Notes under the pieces: generated by a model
The model's input: the letters and a program-made list of their open reading frames with translations, nothing else
Databases searched by the model: none
What the model was told of the DNA's origin: nothing
Program-made: the position numbers and the translations under genes
In this document: in pieces, positions 50,757 through 59,194 of the stretch
Position numbering within the stretch: the first letter of the stretch is position 1
Layout of the letters: each line of letters begins with the position of its first letter
Assembly (NCBI RefSeq): GCF_013114825.1
Contig: NZ_JAAVLX010000003.1
Location: 682,001-746,000 of the forward strand
Reading direction: 5' to 3'
DNA: 64,000 nucleotides
Origin: Bradyrhizobium australiense
GTDB lineage: Bacteria > Pseudomonadota > Alphaproteobacteria > Rhizobiales > Xanthobacteraceae

Positions 50757-52286
50757 ATGCCCATGCAAAACAAGCTCGGCGTTGCAATTCTGGCGGCGGC
50801 TCTATTGGGTGTCACTGCGTTGCCGGCGGCGGCGCAGAAATCCGCCGACACGTTGCGCATCGTCATGCGCGACGCCCTGCCCAACATCGATCCCTTCTAC
50901 AACAATCTGCGCACCGGCGTGGTGATGCACCACCAAGGCTGGGATGCGCTTGTCTATCGCAATCCGGATACCTTCAAGCTGGAGCCGCTGCTCGCAACCG
51001 AATGGAAGCTGCCGGACCCGACCACGATCGAGTTCACGCTGCGGCCAGGCGTCAAATTCCACGATGGCAGCGCATTCACCGCCGATGACGTGGTCTACAC
51101 GGTCAATCTCGTCGCCGATCCGGCGAGCCGCGTCTCGACGCCATCGAACTACAACTGGATCGAAAAGGCGGAGAAGACCGGCGATCTCTCAGTGCGCGTC
51201 AAGCTGAAGCGGCCGAACCCCGCGGCGCTGGAATATTTCGCGCTGGTGCTGCCGATCTATCCCAAGGCCTATCGCGAGAAGGTCGGCGCGGAAGGCTACG
51301 CCAAGGCGCCGGTCGGCGCGGGTCCCTACAAGATCACCAAGGTCGAGCCCGGCGTTTCCATCGACTTCGAGCGGTTCGAGGATTACTGGGCCGGCAGCCC
51401 GAAGGGCAAGCCCGCGATCAGGAAGATGAGCGTGCGCTTCGTGCCGGATGCCGGCACCGAAATGACGGAATTGCTTGCCGGTCGCGCCGACTGGATCTGG
51501 AACATGAATCCGGACCAGCTCGAGCCCGTGAACCGGATGCCGCATCTGCAGGCTGTGCGCAAGGAATCGATGCGGATCGGCTATCTCTCGCTCGACGCCG
51601 CCGGCCGCACCGGCGCCGACAATCCATTGACCAAGCAGAAGGTGCGTCAGGCGATCTGGCATGCGATCGACCGCAAGGCGATCGCAGACAAGCTCGTCAC
51701 CGGCGGCAGCCGCGTTCCCGCTGCGCCATGCTTCCCGTCGCAGTTCGGCTGCGATGCTGAGGCCGCGGTAGCCTACGACTACAATCCGGCGAAAGCCAAG
51801 CAGCTTCTCGCTGAGGCCGGCTATCCCGATGGCTTCGATGTAGAGCTGGCAAGCTACGTGCTGCCGCAATGGGGCTCTTCGGTCCAGAACTACCTGCATG
51901 CGGTGGGCATCCGCGCCAAGCTCAACCAGCTCCAGACCGCAGCGCTGATCCAGCGCTCGAAGGCCGGCGAGCTGCGGATGCATCTCGGTAGCTGGGGCAG
52001 CTATTCGATCAACGATGTCTCGGCCATCATGCCCAATTTCTTCGATGGCGGCGCCGACGACTACGCGCGCGATCCCGAGGTGCAGAATTGGTTGCTCCAG
52101 GGTGGATCATCCATTAACCCGGAGGTGCGCAAGGAGGCCTATTCGGCGGCGATCAAGAAGATCACCGAGCAGGCCTATTGGGCGCCGCTGCACACCTATG
52201 TGACGACCTACGGTCACTCCAAGCAACTCGACTTCACGCCGTATCCGGACGAGCTGCCGCGCTTCTATCTGGCGAAGTGGAAATAA
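50757..52286 (+). CDS. ABC transporter substrate-binding protein, family 5 (DppA/OppA-like)
   Basis: The 509-aa periplasmic protein has a signal peptide (LGVAILAAALLGVTALPAAA) and SBP family 5 marks: NIDPFYNNLRTGVVMHHQGW, LATEWKLPDPTTIEFTLRPG, VKFHDGSAFTADDVVYT, APVGAGPYKIT and NPLTKQKVRQAIWHAIDRK. It delivers peptides or other small molecules to DppBCDF. GGAG sits six bases before ATG 50757, preferred over 50745. A terminator follows. A relic of a second family member lies at 55363-55437. Confidence 0.9.
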   Translation: MPMQNKLGVAILAAALLGVTALPAAAQKSADTLRIVMRDALPNIDPFYNNLRTGVVMHHQGWDALVYRNPDTFKLEPLLATEWKLPDPTTIEFTLRPGVKFHDGSAFTADDVVYTVNLVADPASRVSTPSNYNWIEKAEKTGDLSVRVKLKRPNPAALEYFALVLPIYPKAYREKVGAEGYAKAPVGAGPYKITKVEPGVSIDFERFEDYWAGSPKGKPAIRKMSVRFVPDAGTEMTELLAGRADWIWNMNPDQLEPVNRMPHLQAVRKESMRIGYLSLDAAGRTGADNPLTKQKVRQAIWHAIDRKAIADKLVTGGSRVPAAPCFPSQFGCDAEAAVAYDYNPAKAKQLLAEAGYPDGFDVELASYVLPQWGSSVQNYLHAVGIRAKLNQLQTAALIQRSKAGELRMHLGSWGSYSINDVSAIMPNFFDGGADDYARDPEVQNWLLQGGSSINPEVRKEAYSAAIKKITEQAYWAPLHTYVTTYGHSKQLDFTPYPDELPRFYLAKWK

Positions 52287-52291
52287 AGCAT

Positions 52292-52325
52292 GATGCGGAC
52301 CCAACGGTCCGCATCAGCGGTTTTT
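52292..52325 (+). terminator. Rho-independent terminator after the ABC operon
   Basis: A perfect 10-base stem, GATGCGGACC (52292-52301) and GGTCCGCATC (52306-52315), has a CAAC loop and is followed by AGCGGTTTTT. It lies six bases past the binding-protein stop. It may also stop the convergent CGNR gene, since the other strand continues TGCTTTATTT. Confidence 0.8.
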
Positions 52326-52369
52326 CCTCGGGCTACACGAAGCCTTTGCCCGAGGGGCGCTGGTGGTCA

Positions 52370-52951
52370 TCAATCGCCACGCCGCTGGCGGTCGCGATAG
52401 GCGCGGGTCTTCTCTCGGTTTCCACATCGGTCCGATGAACACCACCGGCGATTGCCAGGCTTGGAGCGGTCGTAAAAGACCCAGTGGCATTCGTCGGAAT
52501 GGCATATTTTCATTCGCTCAAGCTTGCCGCTGTCGGATAGCCGCACGAGTTCCGCCAGAACGCCGCCAAGCCCGCTGATCGCGCGCCGTGCAACGGGCTG
52601 TAAGTCGAGCGAACGCTTCCTGGACGCTGTGACCGACAAGGGAAAGCGGGCCGCAGCGCGTTCAAGGTCAGTGGCTGCCGCGGTCTGTTGTGTCGGCGAG
52701 GAACTCAGGAATTGCCTGAGGGCCGTGCGCAGCTCCAGCGCTTCGCGATGCTCGGCGTGCGAAATCCGGCTGCCGGATTTCAACAGGCCGCGATTCTGCA
52801 GCCATTTTTCGAGCTGCGCCGGCGTCTCCAGCTCGTCACCGGGCTCGTGCGCGACGCCCTGCTCGACGTATCGGCGCAGATCGATCGAGTTCACGAAATC
52901 GTACAGCAGCGCGATATCGCCGGGAACCGAGAATTTTTCCGAATGCCTCAT
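52370..52951 (-). CDS. ABATE/CGNR zinc-finger transcriptional regulator
   Basis: The 193-aa product has an N-terminal ABATE domain (DIALLYDFVNSIDLRRYVEQ, ELETPAQLEKWLQNRGLL) and a C-terminal CGNR zinc finger (KICHSDECHWVFYDRSKPGN, RRWCSSDRCGNREKTRAYR) with four Cys ligands. These proteins are putative regulators, often beside stress or catabolic genes. ATG 52951 (Met2 of the longer frame) is taken as start. It is divergent from the haloalkane dehalogenase 110 bases away, so it is a candidate regulator of it. Confidence 0.85.
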   Translation of the reverse strand: MRHSEKFSVPGDIALLYDFVNSIDLRRYVEQGVAHEPGDELETPAQLEKWLQNRGLLKSGSRISHAEHREALELRTALRQFLSSSPTQQTAAATDLERAAARFPLSVTASRKRSLDLQPVARRAISGLGGVLAELVRLSDSGKLERMKICHSDECHWVFYDRSKPGNRRWCSSDRCGNREKTRAYRDRQRRGD

Positions 52952-53061
52952 CACACCAGCATAATCTTTTTACTGGTTTCGGCAACAAACACCTGTTAAT
53001 GACGTTAACTGGTGTCGACAGCGTGGAAGTTCCACACGCCCGAGCAGAGGAGAATTCCGAA

Positions 53062-53955
53062 ATGACTCATCCCCCGATTTCGACCGAGGAGGTGTCCTAC
53101 CGGAAGCGCGTGGCGGTGCTGGACACCAGCATGGCCTACGTGGATGCCGGCGAAGGCGATCCCATCGTGTTCCTGCACGGCAATCCGACCCCGTCGTATT
53201 TGTGGCGCAATATCATCCCGCATCTATTGCCCTACGGGCGCTGCCTTGCGCCGGACTATGTCGGTATGGGCAATTCCGGGCCTGCACCCGACGGAAATTA
53301 TCGGTTCGTCGATCATCGCCGCTATCTCGACGCCTGGTTCGAGGCGATGGGCCTGACGAAGAACGTGATCCTTGTCGTCCACGACTGGGGCTCGGCGCTG
53401 GGCTTCGATTGGGCCCGACGCCATCCCGATCGCGTGAAAGCGATCGCCTATATGGAAGGGATTGTGCGGCCGTTCGCGTCCTGGGACGAATGGCCTGCGG
53501 CCACCCGGGCCTTCTTTCAAGGTCAACGGACCGACGGGGGCGAGGATCTGATCCTCCGGCAGAATCTCTTCATCGAATACCTGCTGCCGCTTCGCCACAT
53601 CCCCGAGGAGGCGATCGAGGTCTACCGGCGCCACTACCGCAATCCCGGCCTCTCGCGCATGCCGATGTTGGCCTGGACGCGGGATCTGCCGATCGCCGGC
53701 GAACCGGCCGACGTGGTGACGATCGTTGATGACTACGCGCGATGGCTCTCCACCAGTCCGATACCAAAACTTTTCATCGACGCCGATCCGGCCGGTTTTC
53801 TGATTGGCGCGCAGCGTGAGTTCTGCCGTGCCTGGCCCAACCAGCAGACCGTCATGATCCGAGGCGCGCACTTCCTGCAGGAGGAAGCCCCCGACGAGGT
53901 CGGTAAGGCGCTTGCTCGCTTTGTCGCGAATGTCCGCGCCGGAGCCATAGGCTGA
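53062..53955 (+). CDS. Haloalkane dehalogenase (HLD-II, DhaA/DbjA-like)
   Basis: The 297-aa alpha/beta-hydrolase carries the full HLD-II pentad: Asn41 (LHGNPTPS), nucleophile Asp108 with Trp109 (VHDWGSALGF), Glu132 (YMEGIVRPF) and His270 (RGAHFLQEE), positions close to DhaA. TRDLPIAGEPADV matches the cap region of DbjA-type enzymes. It hydrolyses carbon-halogen bonds in alkanes to alcohols in the cytoplasm. AGAGGAG lies eight bases before ATG 53062. The amidase gene follows after five bases, so the two are co-transcribed. Substrate range cannot be read from sequence. Confidence 0.9.
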   Translation: MTHPPISTEEVSYRKRVAVLDTSMAYVDAGEGDPIVFLHGNPTPSYLWRNIIPHLLPYGRCLAPDYVGMGNSGPAPDGNYRFVDHRRYLDAWFEAMGLTKNVILVVHDWGSALGFDWARRHPDRVKAIAYMEGIVRPFASWDEWPAATRAFFQGQRTDGGEDLILRQNLFIEYLLPLRHIPEEAIEVYRRHYRNPGLSRMPMLAWTRDLPIAGEPADVVTIVDDYARWLSTSPIPKLFIDADPAGFLIGAQREFCRAWPNQQTVMIRGAHFLQEEAPDEVGKALARFVANVRAGAIG

Positions 53956-53960
53956 GTGCC

Positions 53961-55355
53961 ATGGGGGACCTGCATTTCCTGGAATTGACTGTGCTGGCGG
54001 AGTTGATCCGGACGCGCAAGATATCGCCCGTCGCGGCGACCCGTCAGCAACTCAACCGGATCGCAGCGCTGGATGGCACGCTCGCCAGTTACGCCGTCGT
54101 CACCGCCGAGCGCGCGATGGCAGAGGCGCGGGCGGCAGAGGCTGATATTGTCGCCGGCCGTTATCGCGGGCCGCTGCATGGGGTGCCGCTCGCCGTAAAG
54201 GACCTGTTCTGGACCAGGGACATGCCAACCGCGGCGGGAACGACGATCCACAAGCGCTTCGAGCCGGCCGAGGACGCTACCGCCGTGCGGCGCCTTCGGG
54301 AAGCGGGTGCCGTGCTGCTGGGCAAGCTGCAGATGACTGAGGGCGCCTATTCCGACCATCATCCGCAGATCACGCCGCCCCGCAATCCCTGGAATGCCGA
54401 TTATTGGCCGGGCATCTCTTCCAGCGGGCCGGGTGTGGCGGTTGCGGCCGGGCTTTGCTTCGGCGCACTCGCCTCCGATACGGGCGGCTCGATCCGCTGG
54501 CCGTCGGCCGCGAACGGCCTGACCGGCGTCAAGCCCACTTGGGGACGAGTGAGCCGCCACGGCGTGTTCGACCTCGCGCCGAGCCTCGATCACATTGGGC
54601 CGATGGCGCGCAGCGTCGCGGACGCCGCCGCGCTGTTCACCGCCGTCGCCGGTGCCGATCCCGCCGATCCCACCGCATTGCAGGAGCCGGTGGCGAGTAT
54701 CGCGGCGATGCCGAACCAGAGCATTGGCGGTCTCAAAATTGGCGTCGATCGCGACTGGGGCCGCAAAGACGTCGATCCGCAGGTGCTTGCGATTCTCGAT
54801 GACGCGGAGCGCGTGCTATCCGCGCTGGGCGCCGAATTTGTGGAAGTTCAGGTGCCGGACGTCACCCAGGCCGTGGCCGATTGGGCTCCCAATTGCGCCG
54901 TGGAAGCCGCGGTTGCCCATAGGGCGACTTATCCTGCGCGCCGGGCGGAGTACGGTCCGGTGTTGAGCATGGTTCTCGAGGCCGGACGCGCCTTGTCCGG
55001 CCTCGACTATCAGGAGGTGCTGTTGCGGCGCATGGCTTTCCGCGGCCGCATGCGAGCCTTGTTCGGAAACATCGACCTGCTCCTCGTGCCGGCGCATCCT
55101 TTTGCGCCGCTCTCTCTGAAGAGGATGGGGACAATGGGCTTGCAACCGAAGCTGATAGCCCGGCTGCAAGCTTACACCGCCCCCTTCAACATGACCGGCC
55201 AGCCGACACTCACCCTGCCGGGAGGGTTCAGCAGCGATGGCTTGCCGATCGCATTCCAGATGGTGGCCGCGGATCTCGGCGAAGCGACGCTGATCCGCGC
55301 CGGCATCGCGTTCCAGAGCGCGACGGACTGGCACCGTCGGCATCCGGCGCTGTAG
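53961..55355 (+). CDS. Amidase (amidase-signature family)
   Basis: The 464-aa product has the Ser-cisSer-Lys triad: Lys80 in AVKDL, cis-Ser around 154-155 in GISSSGPGVAVAAG, and nucleophile Ser177 in DTGGSIRWPSA. It hydrolyses carboxamides to acid and ammonia. The gene begins five bases after the dehalogenase stop. It ends eight bases before a short relic of a binding-protein gene, which marks an old rearrangement. Confidence 0.88.
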   Translation: MGDLHFLELTVLAELIRTRKISPVAATRQQLNRIAALDGTLASYAVVTAERAMAEARAAEADIVAGRYRGPLHGVPLAVKDLFWTRDMPTAAGTTIHKRFEPAEDATAVRRLREAGAVLLGKLQMTEGAYSDHHPQITPPRNPWNADYWPGISSSGPGVAVAAGLCFGALASDTGGSIRWPSAANGLTGVKPTWGRVSRHGVFDLAPSLDHIGPMARSVADAAALFTAVAGADPADPTALQEPVASIAAMPNQSIGGLKIGVDRDWGRKDVDPQVLAILDDAERVLSALGAEFVEVQVPDVTQAVADWAPNCAVEAAVAHRATYPARRAEYGPVLSMVLEAGRALSGLDYQEVLLRRMAFRGRMRALFGNIDLLLVPAHPFAPLSLKRMGTMGLQPKLIARLQAYTAPFNMTGQPTLTLPGGFSSDGLPIAFQMVAADLGEATLIRAGIAFQSATDWHRRHPAL

Positions 55356-55362
55356 TCGAGCT

Positions 55363-55437
55363 GGCCACAACAAGCAGCTCGATCTCACGCCATATCCGGA
55401 CGAACTGCCGCAGTCTTATCTGGCGAAGTGGAAATGG
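55363..55437 (+). pseudogene. Relic of the 3' end of a family 5 binding-protein gene
   Basis: Translation gives GHNKQLDLTPYPDELPQSYL then AKWKW. This matches the C-terminus of the binding protein at 50757-52286 (GHSKQLDFTPYPDELPRFYL, AKWK) at 20 of 24 positions; the stop codon is lost (TGG). Only about 25 codons remain, immediately after the amidase gene. Confidence 0.8.
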
Positions 55438-55551
55438 AGGTTCTGCCGCGCCGGCGGTTCGACCATCCTTTCATCTGGACGCCGGGTGGCCGGCGTTCCA
55501 CTTGGCGCGATCGAGCCACCCAGGATGCTGCTGTCAGCCGCCTTCGTGACC

Positions 55552-56256
55552 TCAGTCGCCGAACCGCTCGATAACATCCACGAGTGGGATATGGCCGACA
55601 CAAGCGCCTGTTCCCGAACTGGTCTCTCCGCTCTCCAGCGCCATTGCATAGATGACGGCGGGGTCGGCCTCAATACGTCGGCGCACGGCGGCGAGTTTTG
55701 GCCAGCGTGCTGGATCGGCGACTTGATGGAAGTCGAGCCATCGCGCGACGCCGACCAGAATGCCATCGGCCAGCGTCGGGCGCTCACTCACGAGAAAAGG
55801 ATGCTCCCCGATCATGGCTTCGAGCTTGTCATGCCGCTCTATCACCCGTGAGGCGCCGAACTCACGTAGCGATGCCTGCATTTGCGGGTTTGGTTTCGCC
55901 ATCTCCATCGCGGCCCATAGCGGCGAGAAGGCGCCAGTGAATCCCGTGTTAACAAAGCCGATCAGTTGGTGCATCCGGTCTGCTTCCGGCGAAAGCGGTG
56001 CGAAGCTGATGCGCCGCTCGCTGTCCCTTGCCTCGAGCCAGGCGGCTATCGCCATTGTCTCGGTCAGCACCCGCCCTGCATCCGTGATCAGGGCAGGCGT
56101 TTCGTGCCGGGCATTGATGCGCGCATAGGACGGGTCGCGCATCTCTCCCAGCATATCGACACGGCAAAGCCGATAGGGTTTGCTAAGCCATTCGAGGGCG
56201 GCGACAAGCCCCATCGAGCTTCCGGCCGGGAAGCCATAAACAAGAATCGGTTCCAT
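55552..56256 (-). CDS. Glutathione S-transferase family protein
   Basis: The 234-aa product has the thioredoxin-like half (ILVYGFPAGSSMGLVAALEW, ARHETPALITDAGRVLTETM with the Ser/Thr-Glu glutathione contact region, AIAAWLEAR) and the all-helical half (MHQLIGFVNTGFTGAFSPLW, LVSERPTLADGILVGVARWL). It could conjugate glutathione to electrophiles. It is divergent from the HxlR gene at 56366, and the 109-base gap probably holds a shared promoter. The 117 bases beyond its stop hold nothing but the relic's flank. Confidence 0.85.
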   Translation of the reverse strand: MEPILVYGFPAGSSMGLVAALEWLSKPYRLCRVDMLGEMRDPSYARINARHETPALITDAGRVLTETMAIAAWLEARDSERRISFAPLSPEADRMHQLIGFVNTGFTGAFSPLWAAMEMAKPNPQMQASLREFGASRVIERHDKLEAMIGEHPFLVSERPTLADGILVGVARWLDFHQVADPARWPKLAAVRRRIEADPAVIYAMALESGETSSGTGACVGHIPLVDVIERFGD

Positions 56257-56365
56257 TGATACATTCTCCGTGATTTCTGCCGATCACGCTGCGCAGCGTG
56301 ACTGGAATCTACGGATCGCCCTGCCCAAGTAAATTACGCACCTTTTTGTAACCACGAGCAATCAG

Positions 56366-56719
56366 ATGAAAGATCTCGTCTCCCGCTGTCCCATCGAAGA
56401 AGTGATGCAGGTCATCAGCGGTCGCTGGCCCAGTCTGCTGATCTATTATCTGAAGCAGGGGACGAAACGCTTCAGCGACCTGCGCAGGGACAACCCCACA
56501 ATCTCGCACAAGATGCTGACCCTGGAGCTTCGCAAGCTGGAGGACGCCGGCATTGTTGAGCGCAGCGAGTTCGAAGGGTATCCGTTGCGCGTAGAATATG
56601 ATCTGACGCCGGCTGGTCTCAAGCTCGTGCCGTTGCTTGACGCCCTGGGCAGTTGGTGGGATGCGACGGCCGCTGGCCGCAGTCGGGGCAGCACGTTGCC
56701 GGTCGAGGTGACAGAATGA
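56366..56719 (+). CDS. HxlR-family transcriptional regulator
   Basis: The 117-aa winged-helix product has CPIEEVMQVISGRWPSLLIY, FSDLRRDNPTISHKMLTLEL and the wing YPLRVEYDLTPAGLKLVPLL. The Cys near the N-terminus may sense redox or electrophiles, as in several family members. It is divergent from the GST gene and is its likely repressor. A second HxlR gene in this window is at 36594. Confidence 0.85.
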   Translation: MKDLVSRCPIEEVMQVISGRWPSLLIYYLKQGTKRFSDLRRDNPTISHKMLTLELRKLEDAGIVERSEFEGYPLRVEYDLTPAGLKLVPLLDALGSWWDATAAGRSRGSTLPVEVTE

Positions 56720-56973
56720 CCTCCGGGGCTATACGTCAGCTCCGCGGCAGCCCCGCCGCGACCATCAACTGCCTGATCCGTGCGGATGCTTCGAGATAAA
56801 CCGGGCTGGCTGCCGTCAGTGTCACCCGCAGCCACGTCGGAAGGCGTCGTTCGTGCACGATGTGTGGCGAGCTTCACAAACGGGCCAGCACCTTCATGCT
56901 AAAATCAGTTCGCCCCGCCCAAGACAAGGCCTTTGAAGAAGCCGATCAGCCCGCAGAGCAAGGACCGAACAGC

Positions 56974-57144
56974 ATGGACGATGTCGTGAACCTCGCGCAG
57001 GTCAAGGCCGAACTGTCCTATCTCAATGATCTGGAGGAAAAACGTGCCGCCAATGTGGCGAGCCTGAAGCGCCTGAAGGAAGCCTGCGACGCTCTCCTGA
57101 GCAGGGAAACGAAGTCGCTGGGATCTCGACCTCGCGAAGTCTAA
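56974..57144 (+). CDS. Small coiled-coil hypothetical protein (56 aa)
   Basis: ATG 56974 follows CAAGGA at about nine bases. The product (MDDVVNLAQVKAELSYLNDL, EEKRAANVASLKRLKEACDA) is one long charged helix with heptad-like spacing. A longer frame reaches back to 56896 or 56860. No family was recognised. Confidence 0.45.
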   Translation: MDDVVNLAQVKAELSYLNDLEEKRAANVASLKRLKEACDALLSRETKSLGSRPREV

Positions 57145-57178
57145 AGCAGCCGAAATGCCGCGCCAGCGTACGAGGCGC

Positions 57179-58554
57179 TTACCGTCTCAGCTCGGCGACG
57201 CCCAATTCCGCCCAAATCCAGTCGAAGCTGTAACTCGCCATCGCAGGATTGGAGTCGCCGGCCTTGGCGGTCCGATTTTCCATCATCTTGAGCCAGTCGG
57301 CGACCTTGGCGCGTCCGCTTTTAGTCTTGATCGCAGCACGCGGCGACTTGTTTCCGAGCACCGGGACGGGCTCATCGAGCGTCTCGCGGTAGTGCCGGTC
57401 CATGGCTTCGTGGATGATGGCGCGGTGCTCCTGCTTCGAGAGATCGAGTTCTGAGGTTCGTGGGCGTCGTCCGACGCGAGCATCTGGTCGACCATTGCGG
57501 TCTCGACCGAGGGTTGCCCGACCCGCTTGCCGAGCACCGCAGACAACAGCGGGCGTCCCCGTTCCGAGCGTTCCTGAGAATTGACCGACAGCACCAGCAT
57601 TCGGCCATCCAGCTCCAAACTGCCGATCGAGAGCGCGCCATCATCGAGCGTCGTTTCGACGGTAGGGGCTTCGACGATTGCGCCCCGGGCGGCCGACGAC
57701 CTGGCGCGCTTCTTCCCGCCAATCCAATTCCACCGCGCCGCGGTGATCGGCCGCAGCTCGGCACACGAATCCAGCATAGTGCGGATCTGATCCTTCGTCG
57801 TGCGCTCGGCAAGCGGATAGCAAATCGTGCACAGCAGTAGCTCATCACCATCGAAATTCCGCAAATCGGGAAGGTCGCGCTGAGCCTGATCGATTGCGTC
57901 AACCAGCCACATGCTCGTGAAGCTCGGGCTGGTCGCACGCAGCCTTTCAGTCTCGGAGAGCCTGGCGATCACAGCCGCGTCGAACTCCTCTCCGATCGTC
58001 CTAGCAAGCGCCTCCTTATCCTTCCTGGTGAGTTTTCCCAGTCTGCGAAGGCCATCGATGAGCTCTTCCGATGACCGATGCTCGTGCGGCAACACAGCTC
58101 CGCTGATCTGCGTCCGCTCTCCCACCTGTATGACGCGTCCGGCGAAGCGATCCCGTTGTTTTAGAAAACGCGTTGCCAACCGCTCGCTGATCAGGATCGG
58201 CTCGCCGCCGCGCACGAGGTCGCGCGCGCGGAACGATTTTTCGAGGACGACGTCGCTTACCTCATGGAGACTCATCGTCGAATTTCGCAAGCGGTGATGT
58301 AGGCGCGGACGGATGCTGTTTCCTTCCGTCCCTGGCGCTTCAGATAGTCATCGACGATGTTGCTGCCGTTCTCGAACTCCTGCGTCAGCGTCCTCGAAGG
58401 CGCAGCCCCAGACCGTGCTCATGAAATAATCCTCGCCGAGGATCGAGACGATCTCGTCCACCTCCAGGCCGGTGTCGTCGCAGGCCGGCAGTACATGGTC
58501 TTCGAGGACTTTTTCAAACCGGTTGAGCCACTCCTTGCGCGTCACCCATTCCAT
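57179..58554 (-). pseudogene. Hypothetical protein gene broken by three frameshifts
   Basis: Pieces in different frames join into one about 450-aa protein. The first is MEWVTRKEWLNRFEKVLEDH through ILGEDYFMSTVWGCAFED. The second is LTQEFENGSNIVDDYLKRQG through VRAYITA. The third is LRNSTMSLHEVSDVVLEKSF through MVDQMLASDDAHEP. The last is SELDLSKQEHRAIIHEAMDR, ending DWIWAELGVAELRR. Breaks lie near 58388, 58290 and 57455. I recall intact proteins of this arrangement in Bradyrhizobium; function unknown. The last piece has a LGNKSPRAAIKTKSGRAKV segment loosely like the MbcA/ParS toxin-binding fold. AAGGG precedes ATG 58554. Confidence 0.7.
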
Positions 58555-58666
58555 CAGGCCCTTCGAGCAAATGCTTGCGTGCCATGTTCCGGCTCCACCA
58601 CCCGCAGCGTACTCTATCGTTCCGCAGGTGCGCTGCAATCGCTTGCAGTGAAATCAACAGATCAGA

Positions 58667-59099
58667 TCAACGCTGGTCCAGCTCCGGCGCCGGGTTGCCT
58701 CCTTCCCGGATGGTTAGTTCATTGGCTTCGCACCATTCCCTCAGGGCTTTTTCCGTCGCCTTTTTCTCGAACTCAAACCATCGGTCGAGCGCCTTTTTTC
58801 GCTGCAGCAGACCCTTGAAACGCGCATAGGCGCCCCGCTTGTTGGAGATCCGCCGGATTTCATCGTATTCATCCGGGAGAAATTGCCTGATGAACTCGAA
58901 TACCAGCGCCTTGCCGAGATCGAGTTCCTTCTTGTCGGGGATCACAAGAGATTTTTCCTGGCCGTCGACATCGTCGGGCCACTCGTCGGCGCCCTCGAAC
59001 TCTTCAGTATGCCACAAAAACTTGCCGGTCTTCCGGCGCCTCCTTTCCAGTACTGACGAACTCGACCGTATTTTCCAGCTCGTTCCAGGCGATCAGCAT
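58667..59099 (-). pseudogene. UPF0158-family gene, frameshifted
   Basis: The gene starts at ATG 59099 behind AGGAGAG and gives MLIAWNELENTVEFVSTGKE, APE. One base is then missing near 59030, and the other frame continues TGKFLWHTEEFEGADEWPDD, GKALVFEFIRQFLPDEYDEI, RRISNKRGAYARFKGLLQRK and DRWFEFEKKATEKALREWCE. The downstream part is a typical UPF0158 protein of unknown function. It is 112 bases upstream of another frameshifted gene on the same strand. Confidence 0.78.
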
Positions 59100-59194
59100 C
59101 GATGCTCTCCTGCTTGCCTGAGCGACGCCGCTCCCATCTCGCGCCGCCCTAATCAAATCGCGTCCAAATGCTCATTGTTTGATTGGCGCGCTGT

